Positions 1 to 8,206 of a stretch of 27,365 nucleotides of DNA are shown here, one piece after another; positions within the stretch are counted from its first letter, which is position 1; the number at the start of each line of letters is the position of its first letter. The translations under genes and the position numbers were made by a program. Origin of the DNA: an archaeon (GTDB lineage: Archaea > Asgardarchaeota > Heimdallarchaeia > Hodarchaeales > S146-22). The notes beneath the pieces were generated by a model. It was not told the DNA's origin. It saw nothing but the letters and a program-made list of their open reading frames with translations, and made no database searches. The stretch spans positions 1-27,365 of the forward strand of contig JAJRXH010000156.1 in the NCBI GenBank assembly GCA_024276395.1, given 5' to 3'.

Positions 1-161
1 AAAATCAATATTCTTAGAGTGGAATCCTTGCTAAACTCATCAAGCGCTGCATTAATTTTTTCCATCATTGGAATCGTGAGAATGTTCAATGGTGGACTGT
101 TAAACACGATGCGACCAATGTCCTCATTTTTTTCTACCAAAATCTTTTCATCATCGCCCAA
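1..161 (-). CDS. Enoyl-CoA hydratase/isomerase family protein, 5' part only (putative cyclohexa-1,5-diene-1-carbonyl-CoA hydratase)
   Basis: The first 53 codons are present; the rest lies beyond the left edge. The reading frame contains the crotonase N-terminal pattern: a strand ending in RIVFN, then SPPLNILTIPMMEKINAAL and a following strand RILI. PPLN(I/V)LT..MM is typical of crotonase-fold hydratases, including dienoyl-CoA hydratases of the benzoyl-CoA pathway. The start is taken as TTG at 159-161 because GAGGTGAT (166-173) lies four bases upstream; GTG at 168-170 is the alternative. The gene follows the reductase ATPase gene on the same strand after a 45-base gap, the place where the hydratase acting on the reductase product is often found. 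Family is clear; the specific substrate is inferred from context only. Confidence 0.75.
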   Translation of the reverse strand, partial: MGDDEKILVEKNEDIGRIVFNSPPLNILTIPMMEKINAALDEFSKDSTLRILI

Positions 162-206
162 AGCTATCACCTCACGATCAGAATACCAAAATCCGAACAC
201 TTTATC

Positions 207-1007
207 TCAAGCCATTTTTCTGGCTTCAAGCATCTTCAAGCGTTTAAAACCAAGCATCGCTGATCCAATTGCACTAGCATAATGTCCCATCGGTGAGACA
301 TTAAGTTCCAATCCTGTCTTCATTCTTAAGGCTTCTATCATTCCAGGGTTATATACCAATCCGCCTGTCAAGGTGAGCTCTGGTTTAAGGCCCACGCGAC
401 GAAGTAAGGTTGTAGCACGAGTGGCTATCGACAAGAAAACTCCCATCACGATATCACTTATTTCCTTCTCTAAAGTAATGTAGTTGATGATTTCTGTCTC
501 AGCCAAGACTGCACACACGCTGGAAATCGTCAATGGCTCTTTTGCTTCCATTGCGACTGTTCCTAGTTCTTCAAGTGGAATTTGCAAGTATTTGGAGCAT
601 CGTTCAACAAATCGCCCAGCACCAGCTGCACACTTTTCAGTGAATTTAAATTTCTTAACCTTCCCATTTTCGTCAATGCTTATTGCACGAGTACTTTGGG
701 TTCCAATATCCACCACGGTAGACGTTTTCGGAAATAAAAACTTGGCACCGCTTGCGCTAGTAGTAATGTCACTTAACTGAAGATCACGATCTGGAAATAA
801 GTATCTTCCAAAGCCTGTCGTTGTCAAGTAAGAAATATCAGATCTTTTCAATCCAAGTTCTTTCAACAGGGATTGAAACAATTCCTTTGTCGATTCCAAT
901 GGTTTTCCTTGAGTTTTTCTCATTCCCTGAGCAATGATCTTTTCTCCATCTTCTAACAGAACGGTCTTTACTGATCCAGCACCAATATCTATACCACACG
1001 TAATCAT
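207..1007 (-). CDS. bzdQ: Benzoyl-CoA reductase ATPase subunit, BzdQ/BcrD/BadG-like
   Basis: This 266-residue ASKHA-fold ATPase of the BadF/BadG/BcrA/BcrD family would couple ATP hydrolysis to electron transfer from a [4Fe-4S] cluster into the catalytic subunits. Visible motifs are the phosphate-1 loop DIGAGSVKT (7-15), phosphate-2 region VVDIGTQSTRAI (98-109), the cluster cysteines C126 (EKCAAGAGRF) and C165 (SSVCAVLAETE), and the adenosine motif LTGG (213-216). The TQS in phosphate-2 in place of the usual GQD, with the following RAI, resembles BcrD/BzdQ rather than HgdC activators. Its ATG overlaps the stop of the upstream ATPase gene by four bases (ATGA), so translation is probably coupled. 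Having two unlike small ATPases side by side is the Bzd layout; the Thauera-type BcrA is much longer. The exact substrate of the complex is inferred. Confidence 0.87.
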   Translation of the reverse strand: MITCGIDIGAGSVKTVLLEDGEKIIAQGMRKTQGKPLESTKELFQSLLKELGLKRSDISYLTTTGFGRYLFPDRDLQLSDITTSASGAKFLFPKTSTVVDIGTQSTRAISIDENGKVKKFKFTEKCAAGAGRFVERCSKYLQIPLEELGTVAMEAKEPLTISSVCAVLAETEIINYITLEKEISDIVMGVFLSIATRATTLLRRVGLKPELTLTGGLVYNPGMIEALRMKTGLELNVSPMGHYASAIGSAMLGFKRLKMLEARKMA

Positions 1008-1831
1008 ACAGTCACCACTTCCTCTTTTTCTTCTTCACTTCCTTCAGCACCCATCACTCGTTCCAAGGCAAAAAGTGCCGCACCAAGCGCACCTAAATAC
1101 TGAGAGAGCGGGCTAACGTTAACTTTCATCCCCAAAAGTTCTTCGAGGGTATTCACGAGACCGACATTCCGAGAGACACCACCAGTAAAAGTCAATTCTG
1201 GAACAATACCGACACGACGGAGCAACGAAATGCTTCGATAAGCAATTGATCTATGAAGTCCAGCCAAAATATTCTCAGGGCTTTTTCCTCGAGATACTTG
1301 ACTGATGACCTCGCTTTCTGCAAAAACTGTACAAGTAGAGCTTATTTTTACTGGATAAGTTGCTTTCAATGAAGCTTCGCCGATTTCACTGACATGATAG
1401 CCCAGCGCCTCAGCACATATATCAAGAAATCTTCCCGTGCCAGCTGAACACTTGTCATTCATTGCAAAATCAATCACCTCGCCTCGTTCACTTACTCTAA
1501 TCGCCTTCGTATCCTGTCCACCAATATCTAAAACTGTTCTAGTCTTAGGAAACAAAAAATGAGCTCCTTTTGCATGACAACTTATCTCTGTAATTACTGC
1601 TTGCCCAAAATAAATCTTGAACCTTCCATAGCCAGTTCCAGCAATGAATTCAACATCATCCTTACTTAGTCCAGCGCTTGCCACCGCAGCTTCAAATGAT
1701 TTCTCGGCATCTTGAACGATTTTCACGCCAACTGGAGCCAAGGATTTGCCAAGAATTTCGCCTTTTTCATTTATTACCACGCTTTTTGCAGTGGTTGATC
1801 CTATATCTACTCCGGCTACTGCATAACCCAT
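1004..1831 (-). CDS. bzdP: Benzoyl-CoA reductase ATPase subunit, BzdP/HgdC-like
   Basis: The second ATPase of the reductase, about 275 residues, carries the canonical activator motifs: DIGSTTAKS (9-17), TGYGR (66-70), DIGGQDTKAI (102-111), cluster cysteines C128 (NDKCSAGTGRF) and C167 (STCTVFAESE), and FTGGVSRN (215-222). In this family the two cysteines of each of two protomers hold a shared [4Fe-4S] cluster. The start chosen is ATG at 1829-1831, giving MGYAVAGVDIGS, because GAGAGG lies six bases upstream; an in-frame ATG at 1868-1870 would add 13 residues with no family match. It follows the O-like subunit gene after roughly 95 bases and overlaps the Q-like ATPase gene. Seen alone it could be a 2-hydroxyacyl-CoA dehydratase activator; the neighbouring unlike ATPase and the ring-opening hydrolase favour benzoyl-CoA reductase. 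Confidence 0.87.
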   Translation of the reverse strand: MGYAVAGVDIGSTTAKSVVINEKGEILGKSLAPVGVKIVQDAEKSFEAAVASAGLSKDDVEFIAGTGYGRFKIYFGQAVITEISCHAKGAHFLFPKTRTVLDIGGQDTKAIRVSERGEVIDFAMNDKCSAGTGRFLDICAEALGYHVSEIGEASLKATYPVKISSTCTVFAESEVISQVSRGKSPENILAGLHRSIAYRSISLLRRVGIVPELTFTGGVSRNVGLVNTLEELLGMKVNVSPLSQYLGALGAALFALERVMGAEGSEEEKEEVVTV

Positions 1832-1927
1832 CTTCATCCTCTCACCATCTTTTGTTGTCATTCCGATCATCTCTCAAGAGATGACACACTTATCCATCAT
1901 TTCATATTGATGCACTCATTATTCTCA

Positions 1928-3262
1928 TTAACTCACAGTTTTAACAGTCTTAATCATTTTTCTGTGCTCTAAAGACTCAAAGAATGCATCTACCCTGTTT
2001 TTAATCTGTGCTTCTGCATAGTATCGCGGATCTTGATGATCAGATTCGATGTACAGAGCTGGATAACCTAGTTCGTTAATCACGTAATCTCTCAAATCTC
2101 CTTGACCCGCCGTAAAAGACCTACAACTCTTGATCCCGTGTATTATCAAGCAATCCGCGTTATAATCTTTCAAGTAACTAGCAATGAGCTGATTTCTCAA
2201 TGGAAAACTAAGGTTACAATACGCATATAAGGCATAACGAGCAATGCTCTCCAATGGAGCATTAGGATCATGAAAGATCCCTAAATCGAAAACACCACCT
2301 ACTTTTGGGTAAGTTGCTGCCACCGAAACAGCACTCCATGACTTAAACAAGTCCCAAAACCCACGATAATGAGGATAAGGAGGTACTCCCTCAACGACTG
2401 TCCGAAACTTCTCTTCTTTTAGTGGATAAGCATTTTTCTCGATTCGCAAGTCCAATTCAGCCTTAACAATCTGATAAAATGTCGCGGCCTGTGGAAGTCC
2501 TCTCAAAACATTAATGGGAAACATCCAATTAACGGCCTCGAAATAGGCATCAAATGGACTTGGCTCATATTTTCCCATATGCAAAACATCATACCATCCT
2601 TGTTCCGCCTCTCGAGCATGTGTAAGGTATTTTTTCAGAACGTTCACGTCATAACTTACACCACTTATTTTTTCGGACAATCCAATAAGTTCCTCAAGTT
2701 GGGTCGTCATATACTCGATATCTTCCTTGTAAACGGTATTCATTCCATCTCTCATATAGGGTACATCAAACACGAACAAGGGACAACCATAAAATTCCGC
2801 TAAAGCTTCCCACCACTTGATGTAAACATAACAACCCGAGAAATTACACACTAAAAGATCGGGTTTTGGGATGTTCGTGAATGATGTCTTCCCCTCACCG
2901 ACGACAGAAACTCCAATATCAGTTTTGACATATCCGCATACATCTAAACCATAACCCAGTTCTTCTGCCCTTAAAATAGGGTCTAATGATGCATGACGAA
3001 TGGCAACTGTCAAGGAGGTAATTTCTGGATATACCACTTCAAATCCCATGGTACGCATTAGTTCAACTAAATTTCCTCCTACAAACATATAGGCAACGGG
3101 CTTTTCCTTTGTCTTTTTTAGTTCCTTGAGGTATTCATAATAGTGCTTGTTCAAAAGTCGCTGTGTCTCGCGACCCATTCCTAGTTTGATTTCATCTGGG
3201 AGTTCGATGTGAGGAAGTTTAGTCGCATTTTCTGGCTCTATTGACCGTTTATCTTCTATCAT
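1928..3262 (-). CDS. bzdO: Benzoyl-CoA reductase catalytic-type subunit, BzdO/BcrB-like
   Basis: This 444-residue member of the 2-hydroxyglutaryl-CoA dehydratase D-component superfamily matches the usual BcrB/BzdO length of about 430-450. Cysteines at conserved cluster positions are C109 (LDVCGYVKTDIG), C139 and C144 (VCNFSGCYVYIKWWE) and C380 (HGIKSCRSFTAGQGDLRD). The C-terminal block IESDHQDPRYYAEAQIKNR is the family's end signature. With the N-like subunit it should form the heterodimer that binds the aromatic CoA thioester and reduces the ring. GGAG lies about ten bases before the ATG, and the gene starts roughly 30 bases after the N-like gene stops. A 2-hydroxyacyl-CoA dehydratase subunit is the main alternative, less likely given the two ATPases and BamA-like hydrolase. 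Confidence 0.85.
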   Translation of the reverse strand: MIEDKRSIEPENATKLPHIELPDEIKLGMGRETQRLLNKHYYEYLKELKKTKEKPVAYMFVGGNLVELMRTMGFEVVYPEITSLTVAIRHASLDPILRAEELGYGLDVCGYVKTDIGVSVVGEGKTSFTNIPKPDLLVCNFSGCYVYIKWWEALAEFYGCPLFVFDVPYMRDGMNTVYKEDIEYMTTQLEELIGLSEKISGVSYDVNVLKKYLTHAREAEQGWYDVLHMGKYEPSPFDAYFEAVNWMFPINVLRGLPQAATFYQIVKAELDLRIEKNAYPLKEEKFRTVVEGVPPYPHYRGFWDLFKSWSAVSVAATYPKVGGVFDLGIFHDPNAPLESIARYALYAYCNLSFPLRNQLIASYLKDYNADCLIIHGIKSCRSFTAGQGDLRDYVINELGYPALYIESDHQDPRYYAEAQIKNRVDAFFESLEHRKMIKTVKTVS

Positions 3263-3293
3263 TTACATACAACTCCTTTTATCGTCTTTCTTT

Positions 3294-4517
3294 TCATTCC
3301 TCAAATAATAATGACTCGAATAACGTTTCTAACTGCAATCTCACAGCTTCAAAATTAGAGGACCTTTCTTCGAACTCAATGTGAACATGAGGGATTCCTT
3401 TAGCCTCTTTTTCTAATGCTTCCTTGTATAAAACATAATCCTCAAGTGCTGGTTCGCAGAATTTTGCGGTCAAGAAAATCACGGCTTTTGCTCCACATCG
3501 TTCCAGCCGTTTCAAGATTTCTTTTCTTCTTCCCTCGGGATTGTGACGAGTGGGCAGGTGCATTGCATAATTCACGTAGGCGCGAGCTAATGCTTCTAAG
3601 GGATCCCCATCTTCAGCGATGGGTTCTCGAATAAAACGTTGGCCAATTTGGAAGTCAAAATCAACAACATAAAATCCAACTTCTTCGATAAGCTGGATTA
3701 CTTCTAATGTCGGCTGCTCACAAAAAGGTCCCATTACCATTGCTGGAATGTAATCCTTCTTTCGCTTTTTACTTTGTTTCACGAATTTTTCAACCTTTTT
3801 CAAGACTTCAAGAAACATCTCATTTGGAAGCTGACTTCCGAGACGGAGAACCAGATACCACTCATCTATCCTGATGCAGCCCGGATTTTTGATTCGTTGG
3901 TCCATAATAACATCGATTTTTTCCAGAACTTTGTTAGTGATGATGATCTGTTCCCTTAATAACTTTGGCTTGAATTGTTGCTTGGTAATTTCCTCGAATT
4001 TTTTAATTAACCGAGAGTATTCGGCCATGAGATATTTTACAGCACCTTTTGAAAGGACGTTCTGAGGATAGTGAAGCATGTGACATTTCATCCATTGAAA
4101 ATTCCTTTCAAAGACACCAGCTAGATTACGTGCTACATCGCAGATATAAGGAGAGATGAATCCCGAGAAATCATTTAAATCCCCCCGTAGCCCTAACTCT
4201 AAAGTACTCTTCGAAATCGAACAGATGAATGATCCCAAATAAGCTTCAGCCGTGGTCAATTCGAGAAACTCTCCGCCACCTTGAATGGAAACTGGGTACA
4301 TTCCAAACGCACTGATAAGTTCCTTGGGAACATAGACTGGAAACGTACCTATCAGGTGCATCTCAGTTCTCTTTTTCAATTCTCTGAGATGCTTGAATGT
4401 CGGATCTTCGATCCATTTCCTCGCTAACACTAGCAACTCTTCCATGGTTTCTATCTTTGATATTGGAAAAATTTCATCCTTATCAGACGACTTTACTTGA
4501 ACAGATACCGTTGCCAT
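3294..4517 (-). CDS. bzdN: Benzoyl-CoA reductase catalytic-type subunit, BzdN/BcrC-like
   Basis: First gene of the reductase operon, 407 residues, in the range of BcrC/BzdN (about 380-400). The family block is clear at residues 58-135: FPVYVPKELISAFGMYPV, then a GGGEFLE turn, SFICSISKSTLELGL with C99, and SPYICDVARNLAG with C126. A third likely cluster ligand is C354 in TAKFCEPALEDY. The gene opens an operon in which N-, O-, P- and Q-like genes follow in the same order as Azoarcus bzdNOPQ. ATG at 4515-4517 is chosen because GAGGT sits six bases upstream; a TTG at 4532 would add five residues but leave that site inside the gene. A TATA-like element lies about 70 bases upstream. The ring-reducing role is inferred from the cluster as a whole. 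Confidence 0.85.
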   Translation of the reverse strand: MATVSVQVKSSDKDEIFPISKIETMEELLVLARKWIEDPTFKHLRELKKRTEMHLIGTFPVYVPKELISAFGMYPVSIQGGGEFLELTTAEAYLGSFICSISKSTLELGLRGDLNDFSGFISPYICDVARNLAGVFERNFQWMKCHMLHYPQNVLSKGAVKYLMAEYSRLIKKFEEITKQQFKPKLLREQIIITNKVLEKIDVIMDQRIKNPGCIRIDEWYLVLRLGSQLPNEMFLEVLKKVEKFVKQSKKRKKDYIPAMVMGPFCEQPTLEVIQLIEEVGFYVVDFDFQIGQRFIREPIAEDGDPLEALARAYVNYAMHLPTRHNPEGRRKEILKRLERCGAKAVIFLTAKFCEPALEDYVLYKEALEKEAKGIPHVHIEFEERSSNFEAVRLQLETLFESLLFEE

Positions 4518-4583
4518 GGTTCTACCTCGCAAATGTTATGAGAATGCTTCCACCTTCTTACTATCATTCTTTACTTCACATTC

Positions 4584-4600
4584 GTATAAATGCTTTTTGT
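4584..4600 (-). promoter_or_regulatory. BRE/TATA promoter of the benzoyl-CoA reductase operon
   Basis: On the minus strand the sequence reads CAAAAAGCATTTATACG: a purine-rich BRE-like AAAAAG followed by the TATA-like TTTATAC. Transcription would start about 25 bases downstream, near 4560, giving a leader of about 40 bases that holds the GAGGT ribosome-binding site of the first gene. The surrounding 4518-4833 stretch has no convincing gene and no other clear signal. Confidence 0.6.
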
Positions 4601-4833
4601 TGAAATGAAACGACTTTAATCCACCATAATCATTAATTATCATATTTCTTTATCATTTTTCTCCAAATAAAGTTCCATCATAAATCATTTCCGCCACTTT
4701 TCCAACATCAAGCGATTTTTCCTAATCACACGAAATTAAGGATTCTTACATCTCAAGATAGAAAGGAAATGATAGAATGAAATAATGAACATTCGAATTC
4801 TCCTAGTGCCAACAACGCTCTTTCCACCCTTCA

Positions 4834-5580
4834 TCACATCCTCAAACCACCATCTACTTGAAGACAAGCACCTGTAATGTAGGAGGCATCATCAGAAGAC
4901 AAGAATATCACCGCTCGTGCTACCTCCTTGGGATGTCCCACTCTCTTAAGTGGAATTTCGTTAATTTTCTTCTCGAGAATATCTGCTCTTAACGAACGTG
5001 CCATTGGCGTGTCAATCAGGCCAGGCATCACAGCATTGACCCTAATACCATATCGTGCCATCTCCCGCGCAACGCTTTTGGTAAATGCAAGAAGTCCGGC
5101 TTTTGCCGCTGAATAATTAGCTTGACCAAAATTTCCGTGTTTTCCAGCAGTAGAAACAATGTTAATGACCCTACCTTCGATATTGGCCTTAATCATCTCT
5201 TGGCAAGTCGCTTGTGTCAAAATGAACGGAGCACGCAAGTTTACGTTCAGCACATCATCCCAGTCCTTTTCCGTCATTTTCACGAATAGTGAATCACGAT
5301 TGATGCCGGCATTATTTACCAAAATGTCAATCCGACCAAGTTCATCAAAAACATCCCTTACCAATGAACGAACTGACTCTGAATCTGTAATGTCAAGTTG
5401 ATAAACAAAAAAATCTTTGTCCTTTTGAAAGGTCCCTTCCATGGTATCCGAATTCCATTGATCAGTGGCAAGATCAACCACGACAACCTTAGCTCCTTCT
5501 TTAAGCATTTCAATGGCAATGTGATAACCAATTCCCCTTCCAGCTCCAGTAACTAGCGCAACCTTGTCTTTTAGCAGCAT
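4834..5580 (-). CDS. Short-chain dehydrogenase/reductase (3-hydroxyacyl-CoA or FabG-like)
   Basis: A classical SDR of 248 residues. It shows the cofactor loop TGAGRGIG (11-18), NNAG (89-92), and the catalytic Ser143, Tyr156 and Lys160 (S-x12-Y-x3-K), ending in the family tail TGACLQVDGG. Aspartate 36 at the end of the second strand suggests NAD(H) rather than NADP(H). The start MLLKDKVALVTGAG is chosen because it matches family starts and has GGTGAT upstream; ATGs at 5599-5601 and 5596-5598 would add seven or six residues and overlap the preceding gene. It is the last gene of operon B. The usual zinc-type 6-hydroxycyclohex-1-ene-1-carbonyl-CoA dehydrogenase is not in this window, so this SDR could fill that step or act on a 3-hydroxyacyl-CoA; the sequence does not decide. 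Confidence 0.88.
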   Translation of the reverse strand: MLLKDKVALVTGAGRGIGYHIAIEMLKEGAKVVVVDLATDQWNSDTMEGTFQKDKDFFVYQLDITDSESVRSLVRDVFDELGRIDILVNNAGINRDSLFVKMTEKDWDDVLNVNLRAPFILTQATCQEMIKANIEGRVINIVSTAGKHGNFGQANYSAAKAGLLAFTKSVAREMARYGIRVNAVMPGLIDTPMARSLRADILEKKINEIPLKRVGHPKEVARAVIFLSSDDASYITGACLQVDGGLRM

Positions 5581-5597
5581 CTCATTATCACCACGCA

Positions 5598-5999
5598 TCA
5601 TTCTGAGAGTTTATAACATTGAAGATAAAACACGTCATCATCACGATGAGCTGTCACTTTCACCTTATCTTCTATTTCAAGCGGCATTGTTGCACGACAC
5701 AAAACTTTAGGGCCCTCTTCTAGCTCCACGATGACAAGAGTATAGGGCGCCTCATCTTCAAACCCAATTGGAGGATAATTGATAGTAGTAAAAGAATATA
5801 CAGAGCCTTGGCCGTCTAATTCCAACCACGACAATTCTTCATTCACCGTTTTACAATGAGGACAAATCTGACGTGGTGGAAAATAGGCTAATTGACATCC
5901 CTTGCAACGCACACATGCAATTTTACCTCTAGCAAGGCTTTCAAGAAATTTTTCTTGATAAATCGATCCAATATAGTATTTTTTACCTAGCTGCGCCAT
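5598..5999 (-). CDS. DUF35 OB-fold zinc-ribbon acyl-CoA-associated protein
   Basis: A 133-residue protein with an N-terminal helix, a rubredoxin-like zinc ribbon (C32, C35, C46, C49 in CKGC and CPHC, plus an extra C29) and a C-terminal OB-fold with GQGSVYSFTTINYPPIGF. In archaea such proteins sit beside SCP2-type thiolases and, in the acetoacetyl-CoA thiolase/HMG-CoA synthase complex, form a shared CoA-binding bridge. The thiolase-family gene lies about 70 bases upstream, as expected for a pair. ATG at 5997-5999 is chosen because AAGGAG lies six bases upstream; a TTG at 6017 would put that site inside the gene. Its stop overlaps possible upstream starts of the SDR gene, pointing to translational coupling. 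Which acyl-CoA the pair handles is unknown. Confidence 0.88.
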   Translation of the reverse strand: MAQLGKKYYIGSIYQEKFLESLARGKIACVRCKGCQLAYFPPRQICPHCKTVNEELSWLELDGQGSVYSFTTINYPPIGFEDEAPYTLVIVELEEGPKVLCRATMPLEIEDKVKVTAHRDDDVFYLQCYKLSE

Positions 6000-6066
6000 A
6001 TTTTTCTCCTTCTCCAAAGGTTACTCTCATTCATCAATGTTGAGTAATTTGATCTTAACACGACAA

Positions 6067-7236
6067 TCATTTGATAGAAGGACGTTCATTACCCAAGATG
6101 TTCACGTAACAATACTGCCCTATCCCTCCAATATTGTGGGTAAGGGCCATCTTACAATCTTGAACTTGAAAGGCTGGTGCTTCTCCCCGTAATTGTTTTA
6201 CCACTGAATAAACCATACTAATTCCAGTCGCTCCAACAGGATGGCCTTTAGCCTTTAGGCCACCATCTAAATTGACTGGAATCGTTCCATAATAAGTATT
6301 TTCCTCATTTTCAACAAAATCTTTTCCTTTTCCTTTTTCACAAAATCCTAGATCCTCATAAGCAATCAATTCAGCTATGGTAAAGCAATCATGAACTTCG
6401 GCCAAGTCAATGTCCTTAGGGCGGATGTTAGCCATCTCATATGCCTGCCTCGCAGCAAGCCTGGTACTAACTATCTCTGTCAAACTGTCTCTAGTCAAAA
6501 CAGACATTGGAGCGCTCGCCATGCCCATTCCAATTAACCAAATTGGTTGTTCAACATCCGAACTTATTTTCTCTTCCTTTTGCAAGATTAGAGCAGCTGC
6601 CCCATCAGCATTGGCACAACAGTCATATACCTTGAGAGGATTTGCTACCATTTTTGACGATAATACTTTTTCAATTGTCACGTCTTTCTTTCCCTTGAAT
6701 AACGCTTTTGGATTCTCAGCACCATATTGATGATTTTTCACGGATATCATTGCAAGGTGTTCGCTCGTGGTTCCAAACTCAGCAAAATGTCTTCGTGCAA
6801 GCAATGCGTAGTATCCAGGAAAGGTTGTCCCAAAAATAGACTCCCATTGAACATCCCCTACTCGTCCCATAAGTCCAAGAATCTCTGCCGTAGATAATTC
6901 CGACATCTTTTGAACACCAATGACGCACGCCGTCTCAGCAATGTCCGAATTAAGTAAAGAACACGCTAGATACAACGCAGCACTCCCAGATGCACATGCC
7001 GCTTCTGTTAAGAATACGGGTTTTGGGTTCAAACCAAGATGTTCAGCAACGATCCCACCAATTGAACGTTGAACGTGATATTCTGGAGAAGTGCCTATCA
7101 CGACTACATCAATGTCTTCTAGTTGGAGATGCGCATCATCTAATGCTTCTAAGACCGGTTGAATGCAAAGATCTTGAACTGGAATTTCTGGCATTTTCCC
7201 AAATTTTCCATGTCCTACTCCAACAATACCAATCAT
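6067..7236 (-). CDS. SCP2-type thiolase / acetyl-CoA C-acetyltransferase family protein
   Basis: A 389-residue thiolase-fold protein, usual length for the archaeal SCP2-type branch. The nucleophile is C81 in TEAACASGSAAL; H282 (EVHDCFTIAE) and H332 (KGHPVGATG) are the expected catalytic histidines, and NIGGIGQ near the end replaces the second-cysteine motif of classical thiolases. ATG at 7234-7236 has GGAGATG eight bases upstream. The gene sits between the GNAT and DUF35 genes in operon B; the DUF35 partner is typical of this thiolase class. It could cleave a 3-oxoacyl-CoA produced downstream of ring opening, or condense acetyl-CoA for isoprenoid synthesis. The co-location with aromatic degradation genes favours the first (inference). 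Confidence 0.87.
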   Translation of the reverse strand: MIGIVGVGHGKFGKMPEIPVQDLCIQPVLEALDDAHLQLEDIDVVVIGTSPEYHVQRSIGGIVAEHLGLNPKPVFLTEAACASGSAALYLACSLLNSDIAETACVIGVQKMSELSTAEILGLMGRVGDVQWESIFGTTFPGYYALLARRHFAEFGTTSEHLAMISVKNHQYGAENPKALFKGKKDVTIEKVLSSKMVANPLKVYDCCANADGAAALILQKEEKISSDVEQPIWLIGMGMASAPMSVLTRDSLTEIVSTRLAARQAYEMANIRPKDIDLAEVHDCFTIAELIAYEDLGFCEKGKGKDFVENEENTYYGTIPVNLDGGLKAKGHPVGATGISMVYSVVKQLRGEAPAFQVQDCKMALTHNIGGIGQYCYVNILGNERPSIK

Positions 7237-7261
7237 CCCATAGCATCTCCACGCATTAGTA

Positions 7262-7708
7262 TCAAGAACGATAATCGTCCAAGTTCATCTCCAACTGAAC
7301 CATGCTCCCTTTTTTAAAGCCATGGGCACTAAAGAAGCTCAGTAAGTGCGTCATTCTCCAATCAACAATGGTAATGACTCGCCTTATTCCTATATTGGAT
7401 AATCTTTTCTTGAACTCCTGAAATAAAACGCTACCCACGCCACTTTTCTGGAACTCAGGGTCTACCTCAATCATCTCGAGATAAGCTATCTTCATGTGCT
7501 GACCAAAAGCTACCTGCCTAACGTTAGCCAAAAGAAAACCAATTAACCGGTTCTTATCAAATGCACCTATCATGAGCTCATTCTCTGCTCTTGAAAGAAG
7601 AGAATGAAAATGTTCCTCGAAGAACTCACCGTGATCTTCCCCGGTGATCTTCTTATCTAACTCAATAACCGCATTCAAATCTTCCATTCGCAACGTCTTA
7701 AGTTCCAT
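7262..7708 (-). CDS. GNAT-family N-acetyltransferase
   Basis: A 148-residue single-domain GNAT. The acetyl-CoA pyrophosphate loop is QKSGVG (87-92), preceded by the strand YLEMIEVDPEF and followed by LFQEFKKRL; the end shows the usual FFSAHGFKKG turn. ATG at 7706-7708 is preferred, with GAGG nine bases upstream; a TTG at 7717 would add three residues. The gene lies 26 bases before the thiolase gene on the same strand. In some benzoate-degrading bacteria a GNAT (BadL) acetylates and silences the acyl-CoA ligase, so a regulatory role toward the acyl-CoA synthetase here is possible, but the acceptor cannot be read from the sequence. Confidence 0.82.
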   Translation of the reverse strand: MELKTLRMEDLNAVIELDKKITGEDHGEFFEEHFHSLLSRAENELMIGAFDKNRLIGFLLANVRQVAFGQHMKIAYLEMIEVDPEFQKSGVGSVLFQEFKKRLSNIGIRRVITIVDWRMTHLLSFFSAHGFKKGSMVQLEMNLDDYRS

Positions 7709-7783
7709 TTCGTTCAACCTCGTTCATTCATCTTCATTCATTCTTGTTTCTCATTCATCGACTATACCACAAATTCTTGAAAA

Positions 7784-8206
7784 TCATCCCTTTTTCTTCA
7801 AGCCGATGACGGAAATGGCTTGAACAGGACAAATTGTTTCACAATAACGAATGGGATGATTAACACAAAGATCACACTTGATAATCTTTTCTTCGGTGGG
7901 AAAAGGGAAAATTACATTAAAAGGACAAGCTTCAAGGCATTTTTCGCATCCCACACACGCCGAAGAGTCAAATCTTACAATTCCATTCTCAAGGTAAAGA
8001 GCATTTACTTCACATACCGCCACGCACGGCGCACGTTGACATTGATAGCAGACTAACACGATGTCTTTCCTTGAATGGGGATCAAAATAAACCCTAATGG
8101 CACTTAGTGAGGGATTTGCCTCGCCGTTAGGACTATGGATTAAACCACATACAGACATACACAATCGACACCCGGTACAACGTTCTAGGTCAACTTTTAT
8201 TCTCAT
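7784..8206 (-). CDS. Four-cluster [4Fe-4S] ferredoxin-type electron-transfer protein (AOR partner)
   Basis: A 140-residue HycB/DmsB-like polyferredoxin with sixteen cysteines in four groups: C10/C13/C16/C20, C52/C55/C60/C64, C83/C86/C89/C93 and C110/C113/C121/C125, enough for four [4Fe-4S] clusters. Its start overlaps the end of the aldehyde oxidoreductase gene by 17 bases, and GGAGATCGTGAGGT directly precedes the ATG, so the two are almost certainly made together. The role would be to carry electrons between the tungsten subunit and ferredoxin or another acceptor. Similar small Fe-S subunits accompany tungsten aldehyde oxidoreductases (AorA) and BamB-type class II benzoyl-CoA reductases (BamC); the sequence alone does not choose between these. 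No membrane segment is seen. Confidence 0.88.
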   Translation of the reverse strand: MRIKVDLERCTGCRLCMSVCGLIHSPNGEANPSLSAIRVYFDPHSRKDIVLVCYQCQRAPCVAVCEVNALYLENGIVRFDSSACVGCEKCLEACPFNVIFPFPTEEKIIKCDLCVNHPIRYCETICPVQAISVIGLKKKG

